From: Pseudomonas alloputida
GTDB lineage: Bacteria; Pseudomonadota; Gammaproteobacteria; Pseudomonadales; Pseudomonadaceae
Reading direction: 5' to 3'
Length of the DNA stretch: 64,000 nt
Assembly (NCBI RefSeq): GCF_021283545.2
Contig: NZ_CP128540.1
Coordinates: forward strand, 5,305,501 to 5,369,500
Made by a program: the position numbers and the translations under genes. Position 1 is the first letter of the stretch, and every line of letters starts with the position of its first letter. A model generated the notes under the pieces. It was not told the origin of the DNA. It did no database searches and worked only from the letters and a program-made list of their open reading frames with translations. Below, piece after piece: positions 39,142 through 47,635 of the stretch.

Positions 39142-40338
39142 CTAACAGCAGGCCTGCAATGCCTGTTCGACATCTGCCAGCAGGTCCTCCACATCCTCCA
39201 GCCCCACCGACAGACGCACCAACCCCTCCGATATCCCGTGATGCGCCCGCTCCTGCGGCGTATAGCTGGAATGCGTCATGCTCGCCGGATGCTGCGCCAG
39301 CGATTCTGCATCCCCCAGGCTCACCGCCCGGGCAAAGAGCTGCAGTGCATTCATGAAGCGCCGCCCCGCCTCAATGCCACCCTTGAGCTCAAAGGCAATC
39401 ATCCCGCCAGGCAAACGCATCTGTCGCTGGGCCAACGCGTACTGGGCAAAAGACGGTAGCCCCGGGTAATGAATCAATTCCACCTGCGGCTGCCGGACGA
39501 GAAACTCCGCCACCTGCTGGGCATTGGCACAATGCCGGTCCATGCGCAAGGCAAGCGTCTTGATCCCGCGCATCAGCAGCGCCGCGTCATGGGGCGACAG
39601 CACTGCCCCGGTCATATCCTTCAGCCCTTCCAGGCGAATGCGATCGACCAACACCTTGCGCCCCACCACCAACCCGGCAGTGATATCACCATGCCCACTG
39701 AGGTACTTGGTTGCCGAGTGCACCACCAGGTCCGCCCCCAGCTCCAGTGGCCGCTGCAGGTACGGCGTACAGTAGGTGTTATCGACCACCACATGCACAT
39801 CATGCCCCCGCACGGCCTCCACAACCGCCGCGATATCCACAAGTTGCATGTTGGGGTTGGCCGGTGTTTCGAAGTAGATCATCCGTGTTTTGCTGCTGAT
39901 CGCCGCTTTCAGGGCCTTGGCATCGTTGAGATCGACATGGCGAACTTTCACCCCGAACTCACCAATACCGTGGTGCAGAAAAGCGAAGGTACAGCCATAC
40001 AGGGTGCGCCCGACAATCAGCTCATCCCCAGGCCTGAGCAGGGTCCAGAGGGTTGAGGTAATTGCGCCCATCCCCGATGCCAACGCCAACCCCGCTTCAC
40101 CGCCCTCCAGCGAAGCCATGCGCTGCTCCAGCAAGGCCAGCGTGGGGTTGGAAATGCGGCTGTAGAAATGCCCAGGCTCCTCCCCGGCGAAGCAGGCAGC
40201 ACCGTACTCGACAGTGGGGAAGGCATAGGTAGCCGTCTGGTACACCGGTGGCACCAGGGCGCCACCATGGGAAAGCGGGTCATAGCCATGATGAATGGCC
40301 CGCGTGGAAAAACCGGTGTTGTGGTGGGAGTCGCGCAT
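39142..40338 (-). CDS. mdeA: L-methionine gamma-lyase
   Basis: PLP enzyme of the Cys/Met metabolism family that splits methionine into methanethiol, ammonia and 2-oxobutyrate. 398 residues, the length of P. putida MdeA. Residues known from that enzyme are all in place: Tyr59 and Arg61 (FYSRISNP), Tyr114 and Cys116 in TLYGCTFAF, the PLP lysine Lys211 (SATKYLSGH), and Lys240-Asp241. Cys116 with Lys240/Asp241 marks true gamma-lyases off from cystathionine enzymes. Divergent from its probable regulator mdeR, 127 bp away. Confidence 0.95.
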   Translation of the reverse strand: MRDSHHNTGFSTRAIHHGYDPLSHGGALVPPVYQTATYAFPTVEYGAACFAGEEPGHFYSRISNPTLALLEQRMASLEGGEAGLALASGMGAITSTLWTLLRPGDELIVGRTLYGCTFAFLHHGIGEFGVKVRHVDLNDAKALKAAISSKTRMIYFETPANPNMQLVDIAAVVEAVRGHDVHVVVDNTYCTPYLQRPLELGADLVVHSATKYLSGHGDITAGLVVGRKVLVDRIRLEGLKDMTGAVLSPHDAALLMRGIKTLALRMDRHCANAQQVAEFLVRQPQVELIHYPGLPSFAQYALAQRQMRLPGGMIAFELKGGIEAGRRFMNALQLFARAVSLGDAESLAQHPASMTHSSYTPQERAHHGISEGLVRLSVGLEDVEDLLADVEQALQACC

Positions 40339-40362
40339 GGCAACAGCCTCTTGTGGTTTGCT

Positions 40363-40372
40363 ATAAGCTTAT
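40363..40372. promoter_or_regulatory. Palindrome in the mdeA-mdeR gap, possible regulator site
   Basis: ATAAGCTTAT is a perfect 10-bp palindrome in the 127-bp divergent gap, 25 bp upstream of the mdeA ATG and surrounded by AT-rich sequence. Lrp-type regulators bind such AT-rich dyads. The assignment is inference from position alone. Confidence 0.35.
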
Positions 40373-40465
40373 GCCACCGAGCTGCCCGATTTTTTCCAAA
40401 ATAGCCTACGCATACACGTGCTTGCTGGAACAAAAACAATAATCAACGGACCAGGAGGGCAAAAA

Positions 40466-40945
40466 ATGCCTTCAAGCCTCGACCGCACCGACCGCGCCCT
40501 GCTCGCCGCCTTGCAGGACAATGCCCGTCTCACCGTTGCCGAACTCGCCGACCAGGTGGCACTGACTACCTCGCCCTGCTGGCGACGGGTCAAGTTATTG
40601 GAGGAAAACGGCTACATCACCGGCTACCAGGCCATCCTCTCGCCCAAGTCGCTGGGGTTTGGTGTGACCGCGTTCGTCAGCATCATGATGGACTCGCACA
40701 CCAAGGACATGGCGCTGGCGTTTGAACAGCGCCTGATGGAAATCCCCGAGATCGTCGCCTGCCACAACATCTCCGGCCGCTATGACTTTCTGCTGGAGAT
40801 CCTGGCACGGGACCTGGAGTCGTTTGGCGAATTTACCCGGGAAGTGCTGCAGCGGTTGCCGGGGGTGAAGGAGATCTATTCGAGTTTTTCGTACAAAGCG
40901 GTGAAGGAAAGACGGGTGATACCGGTGTCGGAGAAACATATCTGA
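40466..40945 (+). CDS. mdeR: Lrp/AsnC-family regulator of methionine gamma-lyase
   Basis: 159 residues from ATG 40466 (MPSSLDRTDRALLAALQDNA), with AGGAGG about 8 bp upstream. The N-terminal HTH is LTVAELADQVALTTSPCWRR; the C-terminal RAM ligand-binding domain includes FVSIMMDSHTKDMALAF and CHNISGRYDFLLEILARDLE. In P. putida a homologue named MdeR activates mdeA. Divergence from mdeA supports that role here. Confidence 0.88.
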   Translation: MPSSLDRTDRALLAALQDNARLTVAELADQVALTTSPCWRRVKLLEENGYITGYQAILSPKSLGFGVTAFVSIMMDSHTKDMALAFEQRLMEIPEIVACHNISGRYDFLLEILARDLESFGEFTREVLQRLPGVKEIYSSFSYKAVKERRVIPVSEKHI

Positions 40946-41057
40946 GACGGATCTTTCCGAGCAACACGAAGCTTCCTACTGATTGACAGGCTGCAGCTGA
41001 CATACCGCAAATTCGATATACGTAAACCTAGCCCATGTAGTGATCAGGAGAACCTAC

Positions 41058-43316
41058 ATGGCACGGGACAATACGTATTATCTCGATGAGGCGCTATACA
41101 TCAGTGCGCAAGCACCTACAGGTATTGAACTGAGTTTTATCGGTGGCGGTGGGCCGGGCTCAGGTGGCTGGGGGCTAAGCGATGGTTATCCACGCGGCAC
41201 CAGCCCAACCAAAAATGATATTGCTCGGGTTATTTCCACGCGTAGGGTGCTGACAGAAGAATTTCAAATCATCGAAAAGGACTATTCAGATAAGTATGCT
41301 CATGAAACAAACCAGCTTCCTGAAACTATAAATGCACTAAAAGCCCAGATCAAAGCCGAGGCGAGCAGTACAAACGGCGCGGCATCACCATTCGTAACAG
41401 AGCAACAAATCCTGTCGTCGCGCATCAGCCAGATTCGTGATGGTTATCTGCAGATTTTACCCGACGCCAACAACTACTTTGGCGTACCCGCATTCTACAA
41501 GCGGGGCGACTCAATGATGAGCCGGTTTCTAGACCCGGGTTTCTTCGCAGCAACAACAGGCCAGGAATTAGGCGTGGAATGGGCCACAAGGCTGCAGAAG
41601 TCTTGGGAGGGTACGTACCGTTTACACCTGGAAGCTCAGAAGCACCAAGCATTAGCTGACGAACTTCGAGCACTGGCAAGCCAGGTAGATCAGGAAGAAC
41701 TCAGCCAGCAACCGCTGGATTTGTTGCAGGTGATTGCGCGTAGAACAGCGCAGATCCACACAGAGCGACAAATACATTTCGATTGTTTACCCAACGTCCT
41801 TCAGCATGAGCTGGGTCAAACCGTCATTGACGACACGCTCACGCTTGTCCAAACCTTCAGTACCTACCTGGCAACTGCTGCCGCCTTGGTGCAGGCCAAG
41901 CAGTCGCAAATTCCCCCCTATCAAGATCAAAACCCGCGCATCAACAGCCCCCTGTCGAAACCACAACTTGAAGGGCTTTTGCACCTTGTAGATGAGCAAC
42001 GGTTGCGCCGGGCTGGCCCACGCTGGCAGGAATACCACCTGGCACTGGCGCTAACCGAATCGATCAGATTCCTGGGGGTATATGCAGGTGCCACGCAGAA
42101 CCTGATGCAGCGCGCGGCTGAAGTGGAAAACCTCCAGGCTCAACTCGCTGCACAGGAAGAAGCTGCACGCCAGCAGGCCGAAGCCGAACGCTTGGCTGCT
42201 GAAGCCGAGCGCCAAAGGCAAGAGGCTTTGCGGCGTAGTGTCTCCTATATCAATGAAGCGCGGCTAGCGGTATCCACACCTGCCGTAATCCCAATTGGGG
42301 CTACCACTTTTGCCGTAGCCGAAGCGGCTTACTCTGCCTTGGCTGAATCGATCGCAGCGGCACTTACCCGGCTTGTTGCTACGACTGTCCCTTCGGTCGC
42401 AGTAGGCACCCTTGCGATGGCCTGGCCATCAACGCTGGGCAACAGTGAACGCCAGTACCTCATCAGCACCCCACTCGACAGCCTTAGCCCTGCCGGTGGG
42501 CCCGACCTTGCTGCCTTGGCGGCATCCTCGACCAGCATCGACCTGCCCTACCTTCTGGCGGGGGTTGAGAACGAAAACGAACTGGATCTCTACGTGGTGC
42601 CGAGTGGCAAGCCGGTGGCGGTACGCGCAGCAACGTTCGACAGCGAGCGGCAGGTCTACAGCCTGGCGCTGGATAATCCGCAACGGATTCTGACCTGGAC
42701 ACCCGCCAGCGCGCCGGGTGGCGATGAGGGAAACTCCACCAGCCTACCGCTAGTCCCGCCTGGTACCGTCGTGTACACCGGCAGCAGCCTGAACCCTGTC
42801 GTCACCGAGCAGGAGGGTTACCCCGCGCTTGATCTGCTGGACCAGGAACGGCTGATCATCACCTTCCCCATGGACTCCGGATTACCGCCTATTCTGGTGG
42901 TGTTCAAGAGCCCGCGATACGAGGCAGGAACATCGACCGGACATGGTGCACAGGTGTCAGATACATGGCGAAAGGAGGCAGCCAGCCTTGAGGGTGCTCC
43001 GATTCCTGCTCAAATTGCAGAACTTCTTAAAAGTAGGGAATTCAGAAATTTTGACGCATTCCGGCGACAGTTCTGGAAAGCGGTGGCTAATGATCCTGAG
43101 CTTTCAAAGCAATTTGATGAAATGAGCCTGAGTCGGATGAGAAAAAACGGCTACTCACCGATAGTCGATTTCCCAGACAGCCACCTGAGCCAAAAGACCT
43201 TTATACTTCATCATGTAATCCCGATCAGTGAAGGGGGCGGCGTTTATGACATGGATAACATTCGTATTGTCACACCGCTATCGCACAACAGCATTCACTA
43301 CGGAACAAAACCATGA
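41058..43316 (+). CDS. S-type pyocin / colicin-E9-like HNH DNase bacteriocin
   Basis: 752-residue modular toxin from ATG 41058 (CAGGAG 7 bp upstream). Residues 1-350: Gly-rich start (FIGGGGPGSGGWG), then helical sequence with no motif I can name, presumably receptor binding. About 354-394: Ala/Glu/Gln coiled coil. About 410-617: Pyocin_S translocation domain, with LDNPQRILTWTPA, PPGTVVYTGSSLNPV and FPMDSGLPPILVVFK. 618-752: DNase domain like colicin E2/E7/E9 (PIPAQIAELLKSREFRNFDA, FRRQFWKAVANDPELSKQF). HNH residues His718, His719, Asn734, His743 and His747 keep exactly the E9 spacing. The acidic residue before the HH pair (Glu100 of E9) is Ile716 here. The immunity gene overlaps by 4 bp. The 5' part is AT-richer than its neighbours, suggesting transfer. 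I found no clear P-box or LexA box upstream. Confidence 0.93.
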   Translation: MARDNTYYLDEALYISAQAPTGIELSFIGGGGPGSGGWGLSDGYPRGTSPTKNDIARVISTRRVLTEEFQIIEKDYSDKYAHETNQLPETINALKAQIKAEASSTNGAASPFVTEQQILSSRISQIRDGYLQILPDANNYFGVPAFYKRGDSMMSRFLDPGFFAATTGQELGVEWATRLQKSWEGTYRLHLEAQKHQALADELRALASQVDQEELSQQPLDLLQVIARRTAQIHTERQIHFDCLPNVLQHELGQTVIDDTLTLVQTFSTYLATAAALVQAKQSQIPPYQDQNPRINSPLSKPQLEGLLHLVDEQRLRRAGPRWQEYHLALALTESIRFLGVYAGATQNLMQRAAEVENLQAQLAAQEEAARQQAEAERLAAEAERQRQEALRRSVSYINEARLAVSTPAVIPIGATTFAVAEAAYSALAESIAAALTRLVATTVPSVAVGTLAMAWPSTLGNSERQYLISTPLDSLSPAGGPDLAALAASSTSIDLPYLLAGVENENELDLYVVPSGKPVAVRAATFDSERQVYSLALDNPQRILTWTPASAPGGDEGNSTSLPLVPPGTVVYTGSSLNPVVTEQEGYPALDLLDQERLIITFPMDSGLPPILVVFKSPRYEAGTSTGHGAQVSDTWRKEAASLEGAPIPAQIAELLKSREFRNFDAFRRQFWKAVANDPELSKQFDEMSLSRMRKNGYSPIVDFPDSHLSQKTFILHHVIPISEGGGVYDMDNIRIVTPLSHNSIHYGTKP

Positions 43317-43576
43317 GTGAAAAAACCAAACTTTCTGACTATACCGAAAACGAATTCTTGGCACTCATAATTGAAATCCACAGAGCCAACTTGGAAGAAC
43401 CCGATCATGTACTGGGAGGACTTCTTGATCATTTTTCAAAAATCACTGAACACCCCTCAGGCTACGATCTTTTGTACAGACCAAACCCAAAGGAAAATGG
43501 TAAACCTGAAAAAGTACTAGAAATAGTCAAGCAATGGCGGCTAGCCAACGGTAAAGACGGTTTCAAGCCCAGCTAA
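43313..43576 (+). CDS. Im9-like DNase bacteriocin immunity protein
   Basis: 87 residues. It aligns with colicin immunity proteins Im2/Im7/Im8/Im9 along its whole length: LSDYTENEFLALI (helix I), helix II with the variable residues LEEPDHVLGGLLDHF, TEHPSGYDLLYRP (helix III) and VKQWRLANGKDGFK at the end. It binds and blocks the DNase of the preceding gene, protecting the producer. In the usual Asp-x-x-Tyr-Tyr hot spot the second Tyr is Arg56 here. The ATGA overlap with the toxin couples their translation. Clearly AT-richer than the surrounding core genes. Confidence 0.93.
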   Translation: MSEKTKLSDYTENEFLALIIEIHRANLEEPDHVLGGLLDHFSKITEHPSGYDLLYRPNPKENGKPEKVLEIVKQWRLANGKDGFKPS

Positions 43577-43583
43577 CACGAGC

Positions 43584-43609
43584 AAGGCCCTGAACTCTGA
43601 GGGCCTTTT
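43584..43609 (+). terminator. Terminator of the bacteriocin-immunity operon
   Basis: Stem AAGGCCCT / AGGGCCTT (43584-43591 and 43600-43607) followed by TTTT, 8 bp past the immunity stop codon. Confidence 0.85.
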
Positions 43610-43627
43610 CACCCGAACTGAGCAATA

Positions 43628-43656
43628 GAAAAAACCCCGCCGAAGCGGGGTTTTCC
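43628..43656 (-). terminator. Terminator of cysD-cysNC
   Basis: Stem AAAACCCCGC / GCGGGGTTTT with a CGAA loop (43631-43654); on the minus strand it ends in a T-run just after the cysNC stop. Confidence 0.9.
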
Positions 43657-43670
43657 TTGCAGGCTAGCGC

Positions 43671-45572
43671 TTAGATCGCGCCACGCTGACGCAGCACGTC
43701 CAGCACCTGTTTCACGCCTTCGTCCACGCTGGTGGCCTGGGTGTCGATCACAAGATCAGCATCCAGCGGCACATCGAACGGGAAGCTTTCACCCGGGATG
43801 TTGTCGCCACCGGCAGCGTACAGGCCTTGCGGGTCACGCTCGCGGCAAACCAGCGGCGAGGCCTGGACGTAAACGGTCACCAGGCGTTCCTTGCCGATCA
43901 GCGCCTTGGCCTGTTCGCGGCCTTCGGCATCCGGGGCCACGAACGCAGCCAGGGTCAGCATGCCGGCTTCGTTGAACTGGCGCGCCACATGGGCGGCGCG
44001 GCGCCAGTTCTCGGTACGGCCAGCGCGGTCCTGTGGCAGGCCCTTGTTCAGGTCGTGACGCAGGTTCTGGCCATCGAGCACGTACACCGCACGGCCCATG
44101 TCGAACAGCTTGCGCTCAACGGCATAGGCCAAAGTGCTCTTGCCAGCACCCGACAGGCCGCTGAACAGCACGGTGGCTGGCTGCTGGCCGAAGCGCAGGG
44201 CGCGCTCTTCGGTGGACACGTGGGCCTGCTTGCCATGATGGCCGGTGCTGCCGTGTGGCAACACTGGCGGGGCGATGATCATGCCGGCGCCAACGGTGCC
44301 GTTGGTCAGGCGGTCGATGACGATGAACGCACCGGTGGTGCGGTTGCTGTCGTAACCGTCGAGGGCGATCGAGGTGTCCAGGGCTACCTTGACGCGGCCG
44401 ATCTCGTTCAGCTGCAGCGCACTGGCAGCGCCCTGCTCCAGGGTGTTCACATCGACCTTGTGGGTGATGCTGGCAATCGAACCTGGCACGTAGCTGGTGG
44501 CACGCTTGATGTCGTATTTCTTGCCCGGGAGCATCGGCTCCTCGGCCATCCACACCAGCATGGCGTCGAACTGGTCGGTGACCGGCGGGACGTTGTCGGC
44601 ATGTACCAGCAGGTCGCCACGGGAGATGTCGATCTCGTCTTCCATGGTCAGGGTCACGGCCTGGCCTGGGCCAGCGTTTTCCAGTTCACCTTCGTAGGTG
44701 ACGATGGACTTGACCCGGCTGCTCTTGCCCGACGGCAGCACGACAATCTCGTCACCTTTGTGCACCACGCCACTGGCGATGGTGCCCGCGAAGCCGCGGA
44801 AGTTCAGGTTGGGACGGTTGACGTACTGCACCGGGAAACGCAGGTCGGTGAAGTTGCGGTCAGCCGAAACCTCGACGGTTTCGAGGATTTCCATCAGCGT
44901 CGGGCCGGCGTACCACGGCGATTGCTCGCTGTGGTTGACCACGTTGTCACCCTTGAGCGCCGACATCGGCACGAAGTGCAGGCTGCTCGGGGTCAGGTTG
45001 ATGGCTTCGGCGAACTTCAGGTAGTCGGCCTTGATCGACTCGAAGACGCCTTCATCGAAGCCCTTCAGGTCCATCTTGTTGACCGCGACCACGATGTGCT
45101 TGATACCCAGCAACGACGCGATGTAGCTGTGGCGACGGGTCTGGGTCTGCACGCCGTAGCGGGCATCGACCAGGATGATCGCCAGGTCGCAGGTGGACGC
45201 ACCGGTGGCCATGTTGCGGGTGTACTGCTCATGGCCCGGGGTGTCGGCGATGATGAACTTGCGCTTGGCGGTGGAGAAGTAGCGGTAGGCGACATCGATG
45301 GTGATGCCCTGCTCGCGCTCGGCCTGCAGGCCATCTACCAGCAGCGCCAGGTCGACTTCTTCGCCGGTGGTGCCGACTTTCTTCGAATCGCGGGTGATGG
45401 CCTCGAGGTGGTCCTCGTAGATCATCTTCGAGTCGTGCAGCAGGCGCCCGATCAGGGTGCTCTTGCCGTCATCCACGTTGCCGCAGGTGAGAAAACGCAG
45501 CAGTTCTTTACGCTCGTGCTGAGCCAGATAAGCGAGGATATCTTCGCTGATCAAATCGGATTGGTGCGACAT
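43671..45572 (-). CDS. cysNC: CysNC, ATP sulfurylase GTPase subunit fused to APS kinase
   Basis: Bifunctional sulfate-activation protein of 633 residues from ATG 45570-45572 ([20 protein letters not shown]). The N-terminal CysN part (about 1-430) is an EF-Tu-like GTPase: [25 protein letters not shown] and NKMD. The C-terminal CysC part (about 440-633) has the P-loop [13 protein letters not shown] and [14 protein letters not shown]. Together with CysD it makes APS, then PAPS, for cysteine synthesis. The fusion is normal in pseudomonads. Confidence 0.97.
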   Translation of the reverse strand: MSHQSDLISEDILAYLAQHERKELLRFLTCGNVDDGKSTLIGRLLHDSKMIYEDHLEAITRDSKKVGTTGEEVDLALLVDGLQAEREQGITIDVAYRYFSTAKRKFIIADTPGHEQYTRNMATGASTCDLAIILVDARYGVQTQTRRHSYIASLLGIKHIVVAVNKMDLKGFDEGVFESIKADYLKFAEAINLTPSSLHFVPMSALKGDNVVNHSEQSPWYAGPTLMEILETVEVSADRNFTDLRFPVQYVNRPNLNFRGFAGTIASGVVHKGDEIVVLPSGKSSRVKSIVTYEGELENAGPGQAVTLTMEDEIDISRGDLLVHADNVPPVTDQFDAMLVWMAEEPMLPGKKYDIKRATSYVPGSIASITHKVDVNTLEQGAASALQLNEIGRVKVALDTSIALDGYDSNRTTGAFIVIDRLTNGTVGAGMIIAPPVLPHGSTGHHGKQAHVSTEERALRFGQQPATVLFSGLSGAGKSTLAYAVERKLFDMGRAVYVLDGQNLRHDLNKGLPQDRAGRTENWRRAAHVARQFNEAGMLTLAAFVAPDAEGREQAKALIGKERLVTVYVQASPLVCRERDPQGLYAAGGDNIPGESFPFDVPLDADLVIDTQATSVDEGVKQVLDVLRQRGAI

Positions 45573-45588
45573 GGAGTAACCCTGAAAA

Positions 45589-46506
45589 TTAGAAGTAGCC
45601 CTGACGTTTTTTGTCTTCCATGGAACCGGCGCCATCGTGGTCGATGACCCGGCCCTGGCGCTCGGAAGTGCGCGTCAGGAGCATTTCCTGAATGATGTCG
45701 GTGAGCGTCTCGGCTTCCGACTCGACAGCGCCCGTCAGCGGGTAGCAGCCGAGGGTACGGAAACGCACCTTCTTCTTGACGATGCGGGCTTTTTCTTCCT
45801 CGGAGAGGTGCTCGAGGATGCGTTCGTCGTCGATCATGATCAGGGTGCCGTTCTTCTCGATGACTTCACGCTCGGCGGCGAAGTACAGCGGCACGATCGG
45901 GATGCCTTCAAGGTAGATGTACTGCCAGATGTCCAGTTCGGTCCAGTTCGACAGCGGGAAGACGCGGATCGACTCGCCCTTGTTGACCTTTCCGTTGTAC
46001 ACGTTCCACAGCTCGGGGCGCTGGTTCTTCGGGTCCCAGCGGTGCTTGCTGTCACGGAACGAATACACACGTTCCTTGGCCCGCGACTTCTCTTCGTCGC
46101 GGCGCGCACCACCGAAGGCAGCGTCGAAACCATGCTTGTCCAGCGCCTGCTTCAGGCCTTGGGTCTTCATGATGTCGGTGTGCTTGGAACTGCCATGGGT
46201 GAACGGGTTGATACCTTGCGCCACACCCTCGGGGTTGACGTGGGTGATCAGCTCCAGGCCCATTTCCTCGACCATCTTGTCGCGGAAGCTGTACATCTCC
46301 TGGAATTTCCACTGGGTGTCGACGTGCATCACCGGGAACGGCAGCTTGCCCGGGAAGAAGGCCTTGCGCGCCAGGTGCAGCATCACGGCGGAGTCCTTGC
46401 CGATCGAGTACAGCATCACCGGGTTGTCGAACTCGGCGGCCACCTCGCGGATGATGTGGATGCTCTCCGCCTCCAGCTGTTTCAAGTGCGTCAGTTTGTC
46501 GACCAT
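45589..46506 (-). CDS. cysD: CysD, sulfate adenylyltransferase small subunit
   Basis: Catalytic ATP-pyrophosphatase subunit of ATP sulfurylase. 305 residues with the PP-loop [14 protein letters not shown] near residue 35, then [17 protein letters not shown] and [18 protein letters not shown]. cysNC follows after 16 bp, forming the cysDNC operon. Upstream, 46507-46708 holds a REP copy and presumably the promoter. Confidence 0.98.
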   Translation of the reverse strand: MVDKLTHLKQLEAESIHIIREVAAEFDNPVMLYSIGKDSAVMLHLARKAFFPGKLPFPVMHVDTQWKFQEMYSFRDKMVEEMGLELITHVNPEGVAQGINPFTHGSSKHTDIMKTQGLKQALDKHGFDAAFGGARRDEEKSRAKERVYSFRDSKHRWDPKNQRPELWNVYNGKVNKGESIRVFPLSNWTELDIWQYIYLEGIPIVPLYFAAEREVIEKNGTLIMIDDERILEHLSEEEKARIVKKKVRFRTLGCYPLTGAVESEAETLTDIIQEMLLTRTSERQGRVIDHDGAGSMEDKKRQGYF

Positions 46507-46646
46507 GGCTACTCACGAAAAACGATCTTATGGACGGCCTGCGGGCCGTGTTCGAGCGAGCCACTTTATCACAGCAGCTGCTTCTATTTAGGAGGCTGGC
46601 TAGATCGAAAAAGTCTAACGATATGACTGGGGGTTTGGGCTGGCAG

Positions 46647-46680
46647 GGCCGGCCTCTTCGCGGGTGAACCCGCTCCTATG
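46647..46680. repeat. Single REP element between cysD and the Nif3-like gene
   Basis: One copy of the palindromic core (CTCTTCGCGGGTGAACCCGC followed by TCCTA) without a facing partner, in the 202-bp gap. It matches the secA-dciA copies. Confidence 0.8.
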
Positions 46681-46708
46681 AGGCCCGCGAAGGGGGGCGA
46701 CACCGCCT

Positions 46709-47467
46709 TCAGATGGGATTCGGGCAATCGATGAACAGGTGCTCCACGGCAAACCGTCGTGCCAGGTAATCGCCCAGCGCCTGCACCCCGTAGCGCTCAG
46801 TGGCATGGTGCCCGGCAGCAATGAAGCTGACGCCATTCTCGCGCGCACTGTGGTAGGTCTGCTCGGACGCCTCGCCGGTCAGGTACAGGTCGACCCCAGC
46901 GGCAATCGCCGTGTCGATATAGCCCTGCCCGCCGCCGGTGCACCAGCCCACCCGGCGGATCATTTCATTGCCTTCGACCAGCAACGGCTCACGCCCCAGC
47001 ACCTGTTGCACCCGGCGGGCAAAATCGCGCGCGGTCATGGATTCGGCGAGCGAACCAATCAGCCCGACCACTTTGGGGTTTTCCGGGTCTAGCGGCCCTT
47101 CGACAGTGATCTTCAGTCGCCGCGCCAGCTGCACATTGTTGCCCACGTCCGGGTGCACGTCCAAGGGCAGGTGGAACGCCAACAGGCTTATATCGTTATT
47201 CAGCAAGGTCTTCAGGCGACGCTGGCGAATACCGGTGATGCACGGGTTCTCGCCCTTCCAGAAATAACCGTGGTGCACCAGCACCAGATCGGCCTCGGCC
47301 TCGACCGCGGCATCCAGCAATGCCTGGCTGGCGGTAACACCACTGACAATACGGCTGACCTGCGGCCGGCCTTCGACCTGCAGGCCATTTGGGCAATAAT
47401 CCTGGATCTTCGCGCTGCCCAGGTAACGCTCGGCTTCCTCGACCAGGGTGTTTAGAGCGACGGCCAT
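46709..47467 (-). CDS. Nif3-like dinuclear metal-centre protein (YbgI family)
   Basis: 252 residues. Probable metal ligands are visible in LVLVHHGYFWKG, LLAFHLPLDVHPD and AAGHHATERYG, the pattern of the hexameric YbgI/NIF3 proteins. The enzymatic role is unsettled; GTP cyclohydrolase I type 2 labels in databases are not well supported. It is divergent from algW. Confidence 0.9.
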   Translation of the reverse strand: MAVALNTLVEEAERYLGSAKIQDYCPNGLQVEGRPQVSRIVSGVTASQALLDAAVEAEADLVLVHHGYFWKGENPCITGIRQRRLKTLLNNDISLLAFHLPLDVHPDVGNNVQLARRLKITVEGPLDPENPKVVGLIGSLAESMTARDFARRVQQVLGREPLLVEGNEMIRRVGWCTGGGQGYIDTAIAAGVDLYLTGEASEQTYHSARENGVSFIAAGHHATERYGVQALGDYLARRFAVEHLFIDCPNPI

Positions 47468-47522
47468 GAAAATCTCCTCGAAAACTGCGCTTTTCTCGGG
47501 CGCAACGCCTGACGAACGCCCG

Positions 47523-47528
47523 TATAAT
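47523..47528 (+). promoter_or_regulatory. Consensus -10 box upstream of algW
   Basis: TATAAT lies in the Nif3-algW gap, about 110 bp before the algW ATG. The sequence 17 bp further up (GCGCAA) is a poor -35, so strength and regulation are uncertain. Confidence 0.35.
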
Positions 47529-47635
47529 GCCGGCCATTATGGGCCGTCGCTGTCACTGGGGGAACCGGTGTATGATCGCGCGCGCTCATGCCCCACTGCC
47601 AGGCCGCTGGCCCATGCTCTTTCCAGGATTCGTTC

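Noticed and set aside
40946..41057. P-box or LexA box controlling the bacteriocin
   Set aside because: A TTGACA-like sequence is at 40983, but I found neither tandem ATTGnnGT repeats nor a CTGT-N8-ACAG dyad; control is left open.
46507..46708. Short open frames between cysD and the Nif3-like gene
   Set aside because: They run through the REP copy and have no ribosome binding site or homology.
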